A DNA stretch of 64,000 nucleotides from Arenibacter sp. ARW7G5Y1. Lineage in GTDB: Bacteria; Bacteroidota; Bacteroidia; Flavobacteriales; Flavobacteriaceae. Made by a program: the position numbers and the translations under genes. Below are positions 19,619-27,636 of the stretch, one piece after another. The stretch lies in assembly GCF_003201775.1 (NCBI RefSeq), contig NZ_QJJZ01000001.1, positions 381,233-445,232 on the forward strand, written 5' to 3'. How positions within the stretch are numbered: position 1 is the stretch's first letter; each line of letters opens with the position of its first letter. The notes beneath the pieces were generated by a model that saw only the letters and a program-made list of their open reading frames with translations, had not been told where the DNA came from and did not search any database.

Positions 19619-19726
19619 ATGATGGCATTGTATTTTTTAAAAGTAGGTTTTTGGCAACTGGGATTAATTGTTGTGGTTGTGGTACTGATGTTGGTTCTGG
19701 CAAGGATATTTAATTCAAAAAATTAA
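19619..19726 (+). CDS. Small membrane protein, 35 residues
   Basis: An ATG at 19619, 4 bp after the aldo/keto reductase stop, opens a frame of 35 codons ending in TAA at 19724-19726. The translation is a single hydrophobic helix (WQLGLIVVVVVLMLVLARIF) between short polar ends with a basic C-terminus (ARIFNSKN), which is what a real small membrane protein looks like. No family is recognised. The tight spacing supports co-transcription with the reductase. The stretch of Val/Leu codons is too regular to be a typical random frame, but coding is not proven. Confidence 0.45.
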   Translation: MMALYFLKVGFWQLGLIVVVVVLMLVLARIFNSKN

Positions 19727-19752
19727 TACTTGAACACTTGCTTAGGCAGGCG

Positions 19753-21114
19753 CTAAGAGAACAGACTATTGGCCACATCCTCGATTTTGGTAGCCAATTG
19801 TATTCTGATTTGTGTGTTTTTTAAGGTTATCTTGTTGTTTTTGGAAACATAGATAGTACTGAAACCCAATTTTTCTGCTTCCAAGATACGCTGATCTATA
19901 CGTTGTACAGGCCTTATTTCACCGGCAAGACCTACCTCGGCAGCAAAACACACCCCTTTTTCTATGGGGATGTCCTCGTTACTGGAGAGGATGGCCGCAA
20001 TAACGGCAAGATCAATGGCCGGATCGTCTACAGATATTCCCCCGGTAATATTGAGAAAGACATCTTTGGCCGCCAACTTAAATCCGGCCCTTTTTTCCAG
20101 GACGGCCAGAAGCATATTTAAACGCTTGGCATTGTAACCGGTAGTGGAGCGCTGTGGCGTTCCGTAAACCGCTGTGCTTACCAAGGCTTGTATTTCAATC
20201 ATCAATGGGCGCATACCTTCCACGGTAGATGCTATGGATGTACCGCTTAAGCCTTCATCGTTCTTGGAAATCAGAATCTCGGACGGATTGTTGACCTCCC
20301 TCAAACCGCTGCCCTGCATTTCATATATTCCCAATTCGGAAGTAGATCCAAAACGGTTTTTAAGTGACCTTAGGATGCGGTATACATAATTTCTATCGCC
20401 CTCAAATTGCAGTACGGTATCTACCATATGCTCCAATATTTTGGGACCGGCAATGGTACCGTCTTTGGTGATATGACCAATGAGGATAACCGGTGTGTTG
20501 GTTTCCTTGGCGAATTTTATAAGTTCCGCGGTGCATTCGCGTATCTGGGAAATACTACCGGCCGTAGACTCAATGTAATCTGTATGTAGGGTTTGTATGG
20601 AATCTATGACCACAATATCCGGCTCAGTGGCTTCGATCTGTTGAAAGATATTCTGTGTTTTGGTTTCGGTTAGGATAAAACAAGTTTCGCTATTGGGGTG
20701 AATGCGATCGGCGCGCATTTTAATTTGCTTTTGACTCTCCTCACCTGAAACATATAAAGTTTTATAGGGAAGTTTAAGGGCTATTTGTAGTAACAATGTA
20801 CTTTTCCCCACTCCCGGTTCCCCGCCCAAAAGGGTTAGGGAGCCAGGAACCAACCCTCCACCAAGAACCCTGTTGAATTCCAAATCGTAGGTGTTGAGCC
20901 TTACCTCCTTATCGATGCTAATTTCATTGACCCTTAATGGCCTTGCAATTTTTTTGGAGGGTTGGGAAGAACTTTTCCAGGATACTTTTTCCTCTTTCTG
21001 AATCACCTCTTCCACAACGGAGTTCCATTGCTTGCAAGCTCCACATTGTCCTACCCACTTGGCATATTGTGTTCCACAGTTCTGACAAAAAAAAGCGGTT
21101 TTTGTTTTGGCCAT
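19753..21114 (-). CDS. radA: DNA repair protein RadA
   Basis: This 453-residue RecA-family protein helps process recombination intermediates and drives branch migration. It has the four-Cys zinc finger (Cys10, Cys13, Cys24, Cys27), Walker A GGEPGVGKST at 97-106, the RadA-specific KNRFG motif at 252-256 and a C-terminal Lon-protease-like domain (about 290-450). All parts and the length are normal. The gene reads leftward after an esterase-like gene and converges with the small ORF at 19619. Confidence 0.97.
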   Translation of the reverse strand: MAKTKTAFFCQNCGTQYAKWVGQCGACKQWNSVVEEVIQKEEKVSWKSSSQPSKKIARPLRVNEISIDKEVRLNTYDLEFNRVLGGGLVPGSLTLLGGEPGVGKSTLLLQIALKLPYKTLYVSGEESQKQIKMRADRIHPNSETCFILTETKTQNIFQQIEATEPDIVVIDSIQTLHTDYIESTAGSISQIRECTAELIKFAKETNTPVILIGHITKDGTIAGPKILEHMVDTVLQFEGDRNYVYRILRSLKNRFGSTSELGIYEMQGSGLREVNNPSEILISKNDEGLSGTSIASTVEGMRPLMIEIQALVSTAVYGTPQRSTTGYNAKRLNMLLAVLEKRAGFKLAAKDVFLNITGGISVDDPAIDLAVIAAILSSNEDIPIEKGVCFAAEVGLAGEIRPVQRIDQRILEAEKLGFSTIYVSKNNKITLKNTQIRIQLATKIEDVANSLFS

Positions 21115-21345
21115 TATTCTAATTACGGTTTGCGCTAAGGTAGTAAGAAGTTTGAAAAGGACATACGGTTTTAAACACTTGGCTTAAATTGATACCAAGT
21201 GCATATAGGGTTTAACGGTAAGGATATTTGTCGCAACCTAGCAGCCCCAACAGGTAGCTATAGGGGTGTTCATCAAAGATTAAGAGGTAAAATTCGGATT
21301 CCAAGACTTTATTAAGTGGCCTTGGGCATTTTTTGGAAAAGTTTT

Positions 21346-22488
21346 TTAATATCCAAAATCCGCTTTGAGGGCATCAATTTTTTCCAAGGCCATTTCTTTG
21401 GTAAGAAAATCTATTTCTTCCATGCCAAAAGCTTTTTCAAATGTCCTAAGGGCCTTTTTGGGTTCGCCCAATTGCTCGTAATATTCAGCTTCAAAATAAA
21501 AGCCCAACATGGTATTGGGATACTCCTTTTTACAAAGGTCCGACAAGGGTTTTAGTGATTCAAAATCTTCCTTTTTTCTGGAGGCGGCGTAAATGGCCAT
21601 GATGTCGTTTAGACTAGTCGTTTTTCTAAAGCCAAATAGATTTTCTATAGAAGTTTGTTTGTCCGCCAAATAATCAAAAACAGGTCCAACTTGGGTTAAG
21701 ATCTTTTCTTTGTATTCTTTTGGACTTATAGGCTTGAACATTCCGAAGATATTGTCGAAAGCTTTCCCAATGCCGTAAGTGGCTACGGAAATATGGTCGG
21801 CGTTTTCGTATTTATCGAAGAAATAGTGCAAATTATCACTATCCATCCCTTTTAAGTTTTGATCCAATGTCAAGATCCTATTGCTATTTTCACTTTTTTC
21901 ACCCTCCAAGATCAATTGGTAAAATATTTTCTTTTTCATCACCGATAATCTGGCAGGCACCCTAGTTTCCATTTCTGTGGCCAAATAGGGGGAAATACTT
22001 ATATAGGCGTTAAATAGGGAATCGTCCTTAAAGAGGTAAAAATTTCCAAAATTGGCAGTAATATCATAACCTACGAACATCTTAAAGGGGGCCGTGCTGA
22101 ATTTGGTTTCCAAATAGGGAATAAGTTCCATTCCCAAAAACTCGAAGAACAATTTGCCTTTTTCGGTGGGCAGGCCACTATCGGGCTCAAAGCCACAGTC
22201 CTGTTCCCTTAGGTTGTTTTTTGATTGATGAACACCAACTATAATAGCTTCGGGCATGCCGTGGAAGTTGCTGTAAAATTTTGCATTGGCCACCACTTGG
22301 TCAAATAGATATTCCCCATCCAGAACTACAATCACCGGATATTTTTTTTCTGCAGTGTAGCTTTCAGGGAAGTAGTATTGTACATCCCTCCGTTCCTGTA
22401 ACTTGAAGGATTCGAAAATTTCTTGGGTTACCTGTGCATTGCTACCAAAGTAGACAAATAAGGCCAATAGGGTGAAAAAACGTTGCAT
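21346..22488 (-). CDS. Exported esterase-like alpha/beta-fold protein, probably inactive
   Basis: A 380-residue protein is obtained with the start at 22488, which gives a signal peptide (MQRFFTLLALFVYFGSNAQ); the frame opens 18 bp earlier. Residues about 30-270 resemble the enterochelin-esterase/COG2819 alpha/beta hydrolases (PVIVVLDGEYLFDQV, ELIPYLETKF, LFNAYISISPYLA). The C-terminal part (about 325-375) has helices like a tetratricopeptide pair (YYEQLGEPKKALRTFEKAF). At the nucleophile elbow, where the family has G-H-S-x-G-G, this protein reads GYDITA (140-145): the Ser is replaced by Asp142. It is therefore likely non-catalytic or uses another chemistry. It lies 25 bp after the flippase gene in the panC-panD direction. 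Confidence 0.75.
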   Translation of the reverse strand: MQRFFTLLALFVYFGSNAQVTQEIFESFKLQERRDVQYYFPESYTAEKKYPVIVVLDGEYLFDQVVANAKFYSNFHGMPEAIIVGVHQSKNNLREQDCGFEPDSGLPTEKGKLFFEFLGMELIPYLETKFSTAPFKMFVGYDITANFGNFYLFKDDSLFNAYISISPYLATEMETRVPARLSVMKKKIFYQLILEGEKSENSNRILTLDQNLKGMDSDNLHYFFDKYENADHISVATYGIGKAFDNIFGMFKPISPKEYKEKILTQVGPVFDYLADKQTSIENLFGFRKTTSLNDIMAIYAASRKKEDFESLKPLSDLCKKEYPNTMLGFYFEAEYYEQLGEPKKALRTFEKAFGMEEIDFLTKEMALEKIDALKADFGY

Positions 22489-22513
22489 AGAACAGAATTT
22501 GGGCAATAGAAGA

Positions 22514-23479
22514 CTATTTGTTTCTGTTCCATAACGGTAAAATCAGAAAAGATATTGCGCCAAAAACCACTACCATTAAAGTTTGTGAAATCCACATAAT
22601 CCATCCAAAAGCATCTCCTGATACCTTGCTGATGCCAAAAATTGCCAAAGCATGACTAATTACAATGGGGTAAATACCTACTCCGCCATTGGTAGTTGCC
22701 ATTGCAAAAGCCCCCACAACAAATGCTACCATTAACTGACTTAAGGTTAAATTCAATGTTTCTGGGACAGTGTATTTAATGGCCCATAACATAGCAATAT
22801 AGCAGCCCCAAATAAATAGAGTGTGAATTACAAAGGCCCATTTGTTTTTCATTTTAAATATGCTGAAAAGGCCATCCATAAGCCCTTTCAAAAAGTTCTT
22901 AATTTTTAAGGCGATTTTTTGTTGTGAATTTTTGATGACCAATAAAAAGAACACTAGGGCCAGAAGTCCAGCACCCATTAACAATAATAGGCCTCCAAAG
23001 TTAAATCCTTTTTCTAGAAGGAAGTCCATAATAATTTCGGTCTGTAATAAAAAAGTTATTGCAATAATGATCAATAACATAATTACATCAACCACTCTTT
23101 CGGTAACTATTGTTCCGAAACCTCTTTCAAAGGGGACTTCTTCATAAGTGGTCAAGGCTGTTGCCCGTAGAATGTCACCTGCCCTTGGAAAACCCAAGTT
23201 AGCAAAATAGGCCATCAGTATAATCAGTATATTGTTCCTGATTTTAGGTTTATAACCTAGTGGTGCCAATAAATAATTCCATCTTATGGCCCGGGAAACA
23301 TGTCCAAGAATTCCAAGGACTATGGAAACCCCTACCCAAAAAGGATTGGCATTTGTAATATAAAAAAGAATCTGTTTCCTGTCTTCGGGCCCAGTTGACT
23401 GGTACCAGTACCATACTAAAAAAATACCCAATAAAATGGGCAGATACGTTTTTAAGGTTTTCTTTATGGAAGACTTCAA
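22514..23479 (-). CDS. Flippase-like integral membrane protein (UPF0104 / LPG synthase TM family)
   Basis: This 321-residue protein has about eight hydrophobic helices and matches the transmembrane half of lysylphosphatidylglycerol synthase, without the aminoacyl-transfer domain. Family motifs are visible: SRAIRWNYLL near 62-71, the conserved FANLGFPRAGDILRATAL at about 92-109 and the TNGGVGIYP near 257-265. Such proteins are thought to flip or move lipids in the inner membrane. The gene starts 2 bp after panD, so it is in the same operon; this link is common in Flavobacteriaceae though the reason is unknown. Confidence 0.85.
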   Translation of the reverse strand: MKSSIKKTLKTYLPILLGIFLVWYWYQSTGPEDRKQILFYITNANPFWVGVSIVLGILGHVSRAIRWNYLLAPLGYKPKIRNNILIILMAYFANLGFPRAGDILRATALTTYEEVPFERGFGTIVTERVVDVIMLLIIIAITFLLQTEIIMDFLLEKGFNFGGLLLLMGAGLLALVFFLLVIKNSQQKIALKIKNFLKGLMDGLFSIFKMKNKWAFVIHTLFIWGCYIAMLWAIKYTVPETLNLTLSQLMVAFVVGAFAMATTNGGVGIYPIVISHALAIFGISKVSGDAFGWIMWISQTLMVVVFGAISFLILPLWNRNK

Positions 23480-23481
23480 AA

Positions 23482-23832
23482 CTAGGTCAAGAGATTGGTT
23501 TCCTCATTGGGGAAAACCAAGGATGGGTTAAATTTTTTGGCCAGTTCAATATCCATGGTGGCGTAGGTTATCAAAATCAAAACATCGCCTACTGCTACCT
23601 TTCTGGCGGCAGCACCATTCAATGTTATCTCACCACTGCCTCTGGTTCCAGGAATGGCATAGGTTTCTAGCCTTTCACCATTGTCGTTATTTACAATTTG
23701 CACCTTTTCACCTCTAATAATATTGGCCGCATCCATCAAATCTTCATCAATGGTAATACTGCCTATATAGTTAAGGTCAGCACCCGTCACTTTTACGCGG
23801 TGTATTTTAGATTTTACTACTTCTATTTGCAT
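23482..23832 (-). CDS. panD: Aspartate 1-decarboxylase
   Basis: This 116-residue pyruvoyl enzyme makes beta-alanine from aspartate for pantothenate and CoA synthesis. The self-cleavage site is the canonical Gly24-Ser25 in YIGSITID, and Tyr22 and the [18 protein letters not shown] segment are as in the family. It follows panC by 76 bp on the same strand, so the two supply both halves of the pantoate-beta-alanine condensation. Length is normal. Confidence 0.96.
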   Translation of the reverse strand: MQIEVVKSKIHRVKVTGADLNYIGSITIDEDLMDAANIIRGEKVQIVNNDNGERLETYAIPGTRGSGEITLNGAAARKVAVGDVLILITYATMDIELAKKFNPSLVFPNEETNLLT

Positions 23833-23908
23833 GGGACAAAGTTAATCATTTATGCCAATTGGATTTCCAATTTCAGTATGGTCTACATTTTGGAATTGGT
23901 TTTCAACT

Positions 23909-24751
23909 TTAAAGGGCAATGTTATCTATAAGCCTAACATCTCCCGCATATACGGCAATAAAGGCTCTGTATTTTGTTTTTTTATTTTTTCTTTTAACCG
24001 GTTTCAACTGGTCTTCATCTGCAATTTTAACATATTCCAGTTTTAATTTTGGATGGGCATTAAACTGTTTCTTTACCCAATCTACTGTAAAATTAGCACT
24101 TTTCGTGCCAAATTTTTGTTTGGCAGCTTTTAGGGTTTTGTATATAAAAGAAGCTTCTTGTCTTAATTGAGGGTCCAATCGTTCGTTTCTGGAACTCATG
24201 GCCAGCCCGTTGGCTTCCCGGACTATGGGGCAACCAATGATTTCTATAGGTAGATTGGTGATTTTTACCAGTTTTTTGATAATCTGGAGTTGTTGAAAAT
24301 CCTTTTCCCCAAAGTAGGCCCTTGTTGGTGAGATTAAGCGCAATAGCTTTTCTACAATAGTTCCTACACCGTCAAAATGTCCTTCCCTGAATTCCCCTTC
24401 CATAACATTTTCCAATCCTTCAAAATTGTACGATTTGGAGCTAATGTCTCCAGAATACATTTCCCTGGCGGAAGGGGCAAAAACCACCATCCTATCGGTA
24501 ACTCCTTTTAATATGGCTAAATCGGCTTCCAAAGTGTTTGGATACTTCTCTAAATCTTCCTTGTTGTTAAATTGGGTGGGGTTGACAAAAATGCTCACAA
24601 CGGTGATGTCATTTTCCCCGACCGATCTTTGGACCAAGGACATATGTCCCATATGCAATGCCCCCATGGTTGGGACCAAACCAATCGATTTGGTTTTTTG
24701 TATGGAGTTTAGATAAGACTTAAGTTCCTTTTGTGAGTTAATTAGCTGCAT
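23909..24751 (-). CDS. panC: Pantothenate synthetase (pantoate--beta-alanine ligase)
   Basis: This 280-residue enzyme joins pantoate and beta-alanine with ATP. It has the nucleotidyl-transferase HxGH-type motif (MGALHMGHMSL near 29-39), the FVNPTQF segment near 56-62, the GEKDFQQL motif near 147-154 and the KMSKS-like MSSRNERL near 185-192. It is the first gene of a leftward run panC-panD-flippase-esterase-like. The divergent gene starts 103 bp away and both promoters must lie in that gap. Confidence 0.97.
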   Translation of the reverse strand: MQLINSQKELKSYLNSIQKTKSIGLVPTMGALHMGHMSLVQRSVGENDITVVSIFVNPTQFNNKEDLEKYPNTLEADLAILKGVTDRMVVFAPSAREMYSGDISSKSYNFEGLENVMEGEFREGHFDGVGTIVEKLLRLISPTRAYFGEKDFQQLQIIKKLVKITNLPIEIIGCPIVREANGLAMSSRNERLDPQLRQEASFIYKTLKAAKQKFGTKSANFTVDWVKKQFNAHPKLKLEYVKIADEDQLKPVKRKNKKTKYRAFIAVYAGDVRLIDNIAL

Positions 24752-24771
24752 TCGTTTTACTTAAAAGAGAG

Positions 24772-24779
24772 CAAACTTA
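24772..24779 (-). promoter_or_regulatory. panC: Putative panC promoter -7 box
   Basis: On the minus strand this octamer reads TAAGTTTG, matching the Bacteroidota -7 consensus TAnnTTTG, about 20 bp upstream of the panC start. No good -33 TTG is visible at the usual distance, so the call rests on one box and its position. Confidence 0.45.
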
Positions 24780-24810
24780 CTATAATTACTGCTAATCTGC
24801 ATAATTTTTG

Positions 24811-24818
24811 TAATTTTG
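24811..24818 (+). promoter_or_regulatory. Putative promoter -7 box for the GT5-like gene operon
   Basis: The octamer TAATTTTG matches the Bacteroidota -7 consensus TAnnTTTG and lies 36 bp upstream of the ATG at 24855. It faces away from the putative panC box 32 bp to the left, as expected for divergent promoters. The -33 element is not obvious. Confidence 0.45.
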
Positions 24819-24854
24819 CACTTTCTCTTACTCTATTAATAAAATATTGCTTTT

Positions 24855-25664
24855 ATGAATGGCAAAAAGATATTGTTTGTATCTTCAGAATTAGTACCCT
24901 ATCTTCCAGAGAACGAAGTTTCCTTAATGTCTTACGAAACCCCAAGAATGGTCAATAGTAATGGTGGCCAGATAAGGATTTTTATGCCAAGGTTTGGGAA
25001 TATCAATGAACGTAGGCATCAATTGCATGAGGTTATTAGGTTATCCGGGATGAATTTGGTGATTAATGATATGGATATGCCATTGATCATAAAAGTGGCC
25101 TCGATTCCCAGAGAGCGTATTCAGGTTTATTTCATTGATAATGATGAGTACTTTAAAAGAAAGGCCACCTTTACCGATGAGGACGGAAAGTTATTTCCGG
25201 ATAATGACGAAAGGGCTATTTTCTTTGCCAAGGGTGTGGTAGAGACCGTCAAGAAATTGAATTGGTCTCCAGACATTATTCACGTCCATGGTTGGATGGC
25301 ATCATTGTTGCCGCTCTATCTTAAAAAATTCTATGCGGACGAGCCTTTATTTGCCGAAAGCAAGATTATCATGTCTGTTTATGGGCAAGGATTTGATGGT
25401 ACCTTGGATAAAGACCTAATTAAAAAGATTGCCTTCGACGGTGTTCCGGAAGAAAGTATAAAATCGCTTGAAGAGCCCAATTATAATAATTTGTTAAAAG
25501 TTGCTGTGGATTATGCCGATGCTGTTATTTTAGCTGCGGAAGATATTCCATCAGAATTGGAAGACTACATATCCAAGCTCGAAAAACCTGTTTTGCCGTT
25601 TGTGCCATTACAGGAGTTTGAGGAAGCTTACATGAATTTTTATAACACCAAAGTATTAAAATAA
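24855..25664 (+). CDS. Half-length starch synthase-like (GT5 N-terminal domain) protein
   Basis: The 269-residue protein resembles only the N-terminal Rossmann domain of glycogen/starch synthase (GT5): KILFVSSELVPYL at the start, NGGQIRIFMPRFG near 35-47 and the DIIHVHGWMASLLPLYLKKF segment near 140-160. The C-terminal nucleotide-sugar-binding half (about 200 residues) is missing and the frame ends cleanly, so this is not a sequencing truncation. Proteins of this size in this position, 5 bp before a DUF4270 gene and upstream of glmS, are common in Flavobacteriaceae and are usually annotated as glycogen synthase. Without the donor site that name is probably wrong. Confidence 0.85.
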   Translation: MNGKKILFVSSELVPYLPENEVSLMSYETPRMVNSNGGQIRIFMPRFGNINERRHQLHEVIRLSGMNLVINDMDMPLIIKVASIPRERIQVYFIDNDEYFKRKATFTDEDGKLFPDNDERAIFFAKGVVETVKKLNWSPDIIHVHGWMASLLPLYLKKFYADEPLFAESKIIMSVYGQGFDGTLDKDLIKKIAFDGVPEESIKSLEEPNYNNLLKVAVDYADAVILAAEDIPSELEDYISKLEKPVLPFVPLQEFEEAYMNFYNTKVLK

Positions 25665-25669
25665 TCTAA

Positions 25670-27508
25670 ATGAATTTACTGAACAGATTAAAATTACCTA
25701 CCGTGGTAGGTATATTGCTTGTTGTAGTCTTGTGGTCCTGTGAGGAGGATTTGACTACCGTTGGTAGTGGTGTGGTAGGTGGTGAACCATTTACAGCTGG
25801 CAAGGCGGTTTACGATGTTTTTGCCTACAATAAAAAGATAGAGGCGGTAAGGACCAATAAGTTACCGGTTTATCAAATAGGAAATTATACAGACCCAATT
25901 TATGGGAAAACCGAAGCCAGTATAACTACCCAGGTACAATTGTCCGCGGCAAACCCCACTTTTGGGAGTTATTCCGCACAAGTTGAAGAAACGGCCGATA
26001 CGGATTCCAGTACGCTGACCATTAAAGAGAATGAGACGGTGAAGGAAGTTTTTCTGTTTATTCCTTTTTTAACCAATCCCAAGGGCGATAGGGATTTGGA
26101 CGGTGTAGCGGATGAGTATGATGCCGACCCCGAGGATGCCAACAGCGATAGTGACGGGGATACCTTAACCGATATCCAGGAAAAGGCTCTGGGTACCGAT
26201 CCCCTGAATAGGGATACGGATGGAGATGGTACCAATGATAACTTGGACGATGATACGGCGGTAAATAGGTTTCCGATAAAATATGATCTGGATAGTATTT
26301 TTGATGCCAATGGAGCTATTCCGGAATCCTTTAATCTTAAGGTGGAACGATCTACTTATTTCTTGAGGGATTTGGATCCCAATACCAATTTTCAGGAGGC
26401 CCAGCAGTATTATTCTTCCCAACAATTTTCTCCCGGCTTTGTGTCCGACCTTCTGTATGAAGGACCGGTCGAAATAAGCAATGTGGAAGAGTTGATTTTT
26501 AAGGAAGACGATCCGGAAACGGAAGATGTGGACGAATCCGAGGAAGCCCCTGTTAGAATTGCCCCTGGAATTAGGGTGCAACTGAATTCTTCATTTTTTC
26601 AGCAAAATATTTTGGATAAGGAAGGTTCTTCCGAGTTATTGAGCCAGGCTAATTTTGCTGAGTTTTTTAGAGGTGTCCATATGTCCATTCCGGACGATGT
26701 TTTGGTGATGTTGGACTTAACACAAGGGAATATTACTATAAAATACGAATATGATAGCGTAACCAGTTCAACAGATGCTACCGTAATCCAAAATGAGCGG
26801 GAATTTGTCCTAAACTTTATCAGGCGCGATACCAGCACTGGAGCAGTAATTGGGAATGCAGTGAATACCTTTATCAATGAGGCATACCCTACCGAAATAT
26901 CCAATGGGTTGGACAATAGTGAAAATGCTTCAAAGATTTATTTGAAAGGTGGGGCCGGAAGTTATGCCCAGATCAAGCTTTTTGATGAAGTAAATGGTAG
27001 TGAAATCATTAACCAGATCAAGAATCGGAATTGGATAATAAATGAGGCCAATTTGGTGTTTTATGTTGACAGAAATTCTTTGGATGCAGCTGGGGGCACT
27101 ATTGAACCTTCAAAATTATATTTGTACAAGGACAATACAAATGGACCGGTCTACAATCAATTCCTGGAATCTGAGGAGGATTTCAACGACGGTAATATTA
27201 CCAACTATGACGGAAGTCTAAAAAAGGAAGGCGGCAAAGGCCAGAGTTATAAAATTAAGATTACCAATTATATTAACGATCTTATAGTAAGGGACTCTAC
27301 CAATGCCACCCTGAATTTGGCATTGACTTCGGATATTAGGATTACAGCCACCGGAAAGGCCATGTTGGCGAATAGTACGGAGGGGGAAGTACCGGTAATG
27401 TCCTCTGTAAACCCTTTTGGGACCGTCCTTTACGGCAGTGATAATTTACCTAGTGGACAGGAAGGAAAAAAATTAAAACTCGAAATTTTCTACACCAAAG
27501 CAAATTAA
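25670..27508 (+). CDS. DUF4270 lipoprotein with calcium-binding-type Asp repeats
   Basis: This 612-residue lipoprotein has lipobox LWSC at Cys24 and a DUF4270 domain of Bacteroidota over most of its length ([13 protein letters not shown] at the start, [11 protein letters not shown] at the end). At about 143-195 it carries a thrombospondin type 3-like block of Asp-rich repeats ([48 protein letters not shown]), which usually bind calcium. The domain is therefore interrupted by an inserted Ca2+-binding linker. It starts 5 bp after the GT5-like gene and is surely co-transcribed with it. A role at the outer membrane is inferred; the function is unknown. Confidence 0.88.
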   Translation: MNLLNRLKLPTVVGILLVVVLWSCEEDLTTVGSGVVGGEPFTAGKAVYDVFAYNKKIEAVRTNKLPVYQIGNYTDPIYGKTEASITTQVQLSAANPTFGSYSAQVEETADTDSSTLTIKENETVKEVFLFIPFLTNPKGDRDLDGVADEYDADPEDANSDSDGDTLTDIQEKALGTDPLNRDTDGDGTNDNLDDDTAVNRFPIKYDLDSIFDANGAIPESFNLKVERSTYFLRDLDPNTNFQEAQQYYSSQQFSPGFVSDLLYEGPVEISNVEELIFKEDDPETEDVDESEEAPVRIAPGIRVQLNSSFFQQNILDKEGSSELLSQANFAEFFRGVHMSIPDDVLVMLDLTQGNITIKYEYDSVTSSTDATVIQNEREFVLNFIRRDTSTGAVIGNAVNTFINEAYPTEISNGLDNSENASKIYLKGGAGSYAQIKLFDEVNGSEIINQIKNRNWIINEANLVFYVDRNSLDAAGGTIEPSKLYLYKDNTNGPVYNQFLESEEDFNDGNITNYDGSLKKEGGKGQSYKIKITNYINDLIVRDSTNATLNLALTSDIRITATGKAMLANSTEGEVPVMSSVNPFGTVLYGSDNLPSGQEGKKLKLEIFYTKAN

Positions 27509-27515
27509 AGGCAAA

Positions 27516-27539
27516 AAAAATACCACTTATAGTATTTTT
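27516..27539 (+). terminator. Terminator after the DUF4270 gene
   Basis: An 8-bp perfect stem (AAAAATAC and GTATTTTT) with an 8-nt loop starts 7 bp after the stop codon, with a T-rich 3' arm. It is AT-rich and moderate in strength. Confidence 0.55.
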
Positions 27540-27559
27540 ACGTTAATTAACTAAAAGAT

Positions 27560-27607
27560 AAAAGGTTTTAAATAACAAGCAGTTAAATTTGTTATGTAAA
27601 ACCTTTT
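27560..27607. promoter_or_regulatory. glmS: Long inverted repeat in the glmS leader region
   Basis: Two 19-nt arms (27560-27578 and 27589-27607) are complementary at 18 of 19 positions around a 10-nt loop, 30 bp upstream of the glmS ATG. The loop and the right arm hold a TAAATTTG -7-type box (27584-27591), so the repeat overlaps a likely glmS promoter. It could be an operator, a second terminator of the upstream operon, or an mRNA structure. It is not the glmS ribozyme of Gram-positive bacteria, whose conserved core is not seen here. Confidence 0.6.
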
Positions 27608-27636
27608 GTTAATTACTAACCATTAAATTTTGAATT

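Noticed and set aside
21175..21200. Inverted repeat CACTTGG/CCAAGTG upstream of radA
   Set aside because: Seven base pairs with a 12-nt loop is weak; it might be a terminator of the esterase-like gene but no T-run follows on the minus strand.
27560..27636. glmS ribozyme
   Set aside because: The conserved double-pseudoknot core and cleavage site of the ribozyme are not present; the structure is a simple long hairpin.
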